NCBI RefSeq assembly: GCF_030758935.1
Contig: NZ_CP132333.1
Span: 3,100,992-3,164,991 of the forward strand
DNA from: Geothrix sp. PMB-07
GTDB lineage: Bacteria; Acidobacteriota; Holophagae; Holophagales; Holophagaceae
Direction of reading: 5' to 3'
DNA: 64,000 nucleotides
Part shown: one piece after another, positions 61,747-64,000 of the stretch
Layout: every line of letters starts with the position of its first letter
How positions within the stretch are numbered: position 1 is the stretch's first letter
Notes under the pieces: model-generated
Seen by the model: the letters and a program-made list of their open reading frames with translations, nothing else
Database searches by the model: none
What the model was told of the DNA's origin: nothing
Made by a program: the position numbers and the translations under genes

Positions 61747-64000
61747 TCAGCCCTGCTCCCGTCCCAGCCGCATGGAGTTGCCGATGACGGAAAGGCTGGA
61801 GAGCACCATGGCGCCCGCCGCGAGGATGGGGTTCAGCACGCCGGTCATGGCCAGGGAGATGCCCACGGTGTTGTAGAAGAAGGCCCAGAACAGGTTCTGC
61901 TTGAGCACGCGCAGTGTGAAGGTGGCCAGGCGGAACACGCGGGTGATGCGGGTGAGCGAATCGCGCATGAGCACCACGGGCGCGGCGTGCATGGCCAGAT
62001 CCGCGCCCGAGCCCATGGCGATGCCCAGATCCGCCGCCGCCAGGGCCGGGGCGTCGTTGATGCCATCGCCCACCATGGCCACCACCTTGCCTTCGCCCTG
62101 GAACCGCTTCACCGCCTCGGCCTTTTCCGAAGGCGAGACTTCGCCAAGGAAATCATCCACACCCACGGCCTTGGCGATGCGTTCCGTGGTGGCCCTGGCA
62201 TCGCCGGAGAGCAGCACCACCCGGACGCCGCGCTCCCGCAATTCAGCGATGACAGCCGCGGCCTCGGCCCGGGGCCGGTCACCGAAGGCCAGAACGCCGC
62301 AGCAGGCGCCATCCACGACAGCGAAAGCCACGGTGAGCCCCTCGGCTTCCCAGGCAGCGGCGCGGGCTTCGAGCTCAGCAGAAAGGGCGCTGCCGACCTC
62401 CGCCATCAGCTTCCGATTCCCCACGGCCACGCAATGGCCCGCCACGTCGCCGAGCAATCCCTGCCCCGCCTTGATCTCGATGCCACAAGCATCGAGCAGT
62501 GCCACGCCCTGTTCAGAGGCGTACCGCTTCACGGCGTGGGCCAGGGGATGCTCGGAATAGGATTCCAGGGAGGCCACCCAATCGAGGTGTTCCAATTCGG
62601 CGTGGCGCACCCGGAAGTCGCCCTCGGTCACCGTGCCGGTCTTGTCGAGGAGCAGCAGGTCCACCTTGCGGAAGGTCTCCAGCACGCGCACATCGCGGAT
62701 GATGATGCCCTGGCGGGAGGCCGCGCCAATGGCGGCCGTCGTGGCCAGTGGCGTGGCGATGCCCAGGGCGCAGGGGCAGGCGATGACCAGCACCGCGATG
62801 CCCCGCAGCATCGCCTCCGTGCCCGTGTGGCCACGGCCCAGGCACACCACCACCGTGAGCGCCGCCAGCCCCAACACCGCCGGAATGAAGAGGCGGGAAA
62901 CCCGGTCCACCAGGCACTCGAGGGGGCTCTTGCTGGCCAGGGCGGACTGCACGGAGGCCACGATCTGCGCCAAGGTCGAATCCGCACCGCAGCGGGTGAC
63001 GCGGATTTCCAGTACGCCTGCGGTGTTCAGGCTGCCGCAGATGACCGTGTCCCCCGGGGCTTTGGCGCAGGGGTCGGATTCGCCCGTGACCACGGATTCA
63101 TCCGCCGCGGATTGCCCCTCCACCACCAACCCGTCGGCGGGAATGCGCTCGCCGGGTTTCACCAGGATCACCGTGCCCGGTTCCAGGGCCTCGATGGCCA
63201 CGAAACGTTCCTGGCCGTCGATGCGCAGGCGGGCCTTCTTGGGCAACAGGCGGTGCAGCATGGCGATGGCGCGGGCGCTGCGGTCCTTGGCGTTGCGCTC
63301 CAGGGCCTTGCCCGTGAGCACCAGGGTGACGATGGCGCAGGCGGTGTCGAAGTAGTAGTGCTGGCCCTCCAGGAAGGCCTGGGCGGCACTGTAGGTGAAG
63401 GCCGCCAGCACCCCGGTGGAGATGAGGGCCTCCATGCGCAGGTGGCCGGTCTTGAGGCCGTACCAGGCGATGCGATGGATGGGCCAGGCCGAATAGAGCA
63501 CCACCGGCAGTGTCAGGGCCATGAGGATGAATGGCACCGCGCGATGGGCCCAGCCCGCGATGCTTTCCCAGTAGCTGGCGTAGATGACCAGGCTGAAGAG
63601 CATCACGTTCATCCACAGGCCACCGGCGATGCCCAGGCGCAACACCATGTCCTGCCATTCGCGGCGGTCGGTTTCCCGCTCGGCGCCGAATTCCACGGCC
63701 CGGTAGCCCAGCGAGCGGACCCGGTCCGGCACTGTCGCCGGCGGCACCAGCTGGGGACAGTAGGTGACCTTCAGCAGGTCGGACGTGAACAGCACCTCGG
63801 CGGAAACGATGCCGCGCTCTCGGCGCAGCGCATGCTCCACCACCCAGCCACAGGCCGCACACCACATGCCGGAGAGCTGGTAGAGCGCCTCCTTGGTCTC
63901 GGCGCCTTCGGGGAGGGTGAAGTCATCCCCTTCCTCCACCCGGCCCAGCAGCCCCAGTCGCTGGCTCTCCTGGAAGAGATCGGTCTGGCGAAGATCCACG
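61747..64000 (-). CDS. Copper-type heavy-metal P-type ATPase (CcoI/FixI-like), at right edge
   Basis: At least 750 residues are visible; a GTG codon lies at the very edge (63999), but the true start may be outside the window. An N-terminal HMA domain has the metal motif GMWCAACGWVVEHAL. Eight membrane segments, the ion-path motif VIACPCALGIATPLA, the phosphorylation site LLLDKTGTVTEGDFR, and VAMVGDGINDAPALAAADLG follow. The overall plan resembles CcoI/FixI exporters that supply copper to cbb3 oxidase, and the TauE/SafE gene at 58322 fits that. The frame is intact to its stop at 61747. Confidence 0.92.
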   Translation of the reverse strand, partial: VDLRQTDLFQESQRLGLLGRVEEGDDFTLPEGAETKEALYQLSGMWCAACGWVVEHALRRERGIVSAEVLFTSDLLKVTYCPQLVPPATVPDRVRSLGYRAVEFGAERETDRREWQDMVLRLGIAGGLWMNVMLFSLVIYASYWESIAGWAHRAVPFILMALTLPVVLYSAWPIHRIAWYGLKTGHLRMEALISTGVLAAFTYSAAQAFLEGQHYYFDTACAIVTLVLTGKALERNAKDRSARAIAMLHRLLPKKARLRIDGQERFVAIEALEPGTVILVKPGERIPADGLVVEGQSAADESVVTGESDPCAKAPGDTVICGSLNTAGVLEIRVTRCGADSTLAQIVASVQSALASKSPLECLVDRVSRLFIPAVLGLAALTVVVCLGRGHTGTEAMLRGIAVLVIACPCALGIATPLATTAAIGAASRQGIIIRDVRVLETFRKVDLLLLDKTGTVTEGDFRVRHAELEHLDWVASLESYSEHPLAHAVKRYASEQGVALLDACGIEIKAGQGLLGDVAGHCVAVGNRKLMAEVGSALSAELEARAAAWEAEGLTVAFAVVDGACCGVLAFGDRPRAEAAAVIAELRERGVRVVLLSGDARATTERIAKAVGVDDFLGEVSPSEKAEAVKRFQGEGKVVAMVGDGINDAPALAAADLGIAMGSGADLAMHAAPVVLMRDSLTRITRVFRLATFTLRVLKQNLFWAFFYNTVGISLAMTGVLNPILAAGAMVLSSLSVIGNSMRLGREQG

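Overview
The window is chromosomal DNA of a high-GC Gram-negative bacterium. Gene content (glutamine synthetase, succinyl-CoA:acetate CoA-transferase, ECF sigma/anti-sigma pair next to a VIT-vWA protein, tricorn-type protease, many PAS and NtrY-type kinases, OmpW) suggests an acidobacterium of the Holophaga/Geothrix type. That assignment is inference from general resemblance, not from a marker gene.

Layout. 1-5780 is the right end of a prophage (tail and fibre genes). One tail gene is split by an IS3-family (IS407-type) element whose ends and 4-bp target duplication can be read exactly. 5780-6275 is the prophage border: a tRNA 3'-end-like sequence, a terminator and two more tRNA-like hairpins. 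6276-21170 is ordinary backbone: two sensor kinases, Pcm, a VIT/vWA protein, a secreted TIM-barrel-like protein, sigma/anti-sigma, SurE, Apt, an epimerase and a PKD/beta-helix lipoprotein. 21171-23400 is a low-GC insert with a complete DNA methyltransferase and an unknown convergent gene; it sits against the high-GC 3' remnant of a homologous resident methyltransferase. 24079-24360 is an 82-bp tandem repeat. 24365-31760 is backbone: OmpW, two Rrf2 regulators sharing an operator-like motif, RimI-TsaB, hemerythrin, L28, DprA, TopA.

31761-34320 is a second low-GC insert carrying one 785-residue protein: two tandem nucleotide-processing (TIR/deoxyribosyltransferase-like) domains joined to a P-loop ATPase. 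It has the architecture of a one-gene anti-phage sensor/effector and is the best candidate for an undescribed system. 34328-40507 holds DinB, a Cache protein between two inverted copies of a palindromic repeat, a CoA-transferase, an Lrp regulator, an S41 protease, an IS630/mariner-type MITE with a TA duplication, a flavoprotein and a broken gene. 41035-42399 is a secreted Ser/Thr-rich protein with an AT-rich upstream region.

42657-64000 is backbone: tricorn protease, tyrosine phenol-lyase with a divergent Lrp/AsnC regulator and a palindromic operator candidate, MFS, a hybrid kinase, small conserved proteins, M14 peptidase, a GlxA-type AraC regulator divergent from an isochorismatase-like hydrolase, TauE/SafE, glutamine synthetase, a Cys-rich membrane protein, YbjQ, and a copper-type P-ATPase running to the right edge. 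The last group hints that cbb3 oxidase genes lie just outside the window.
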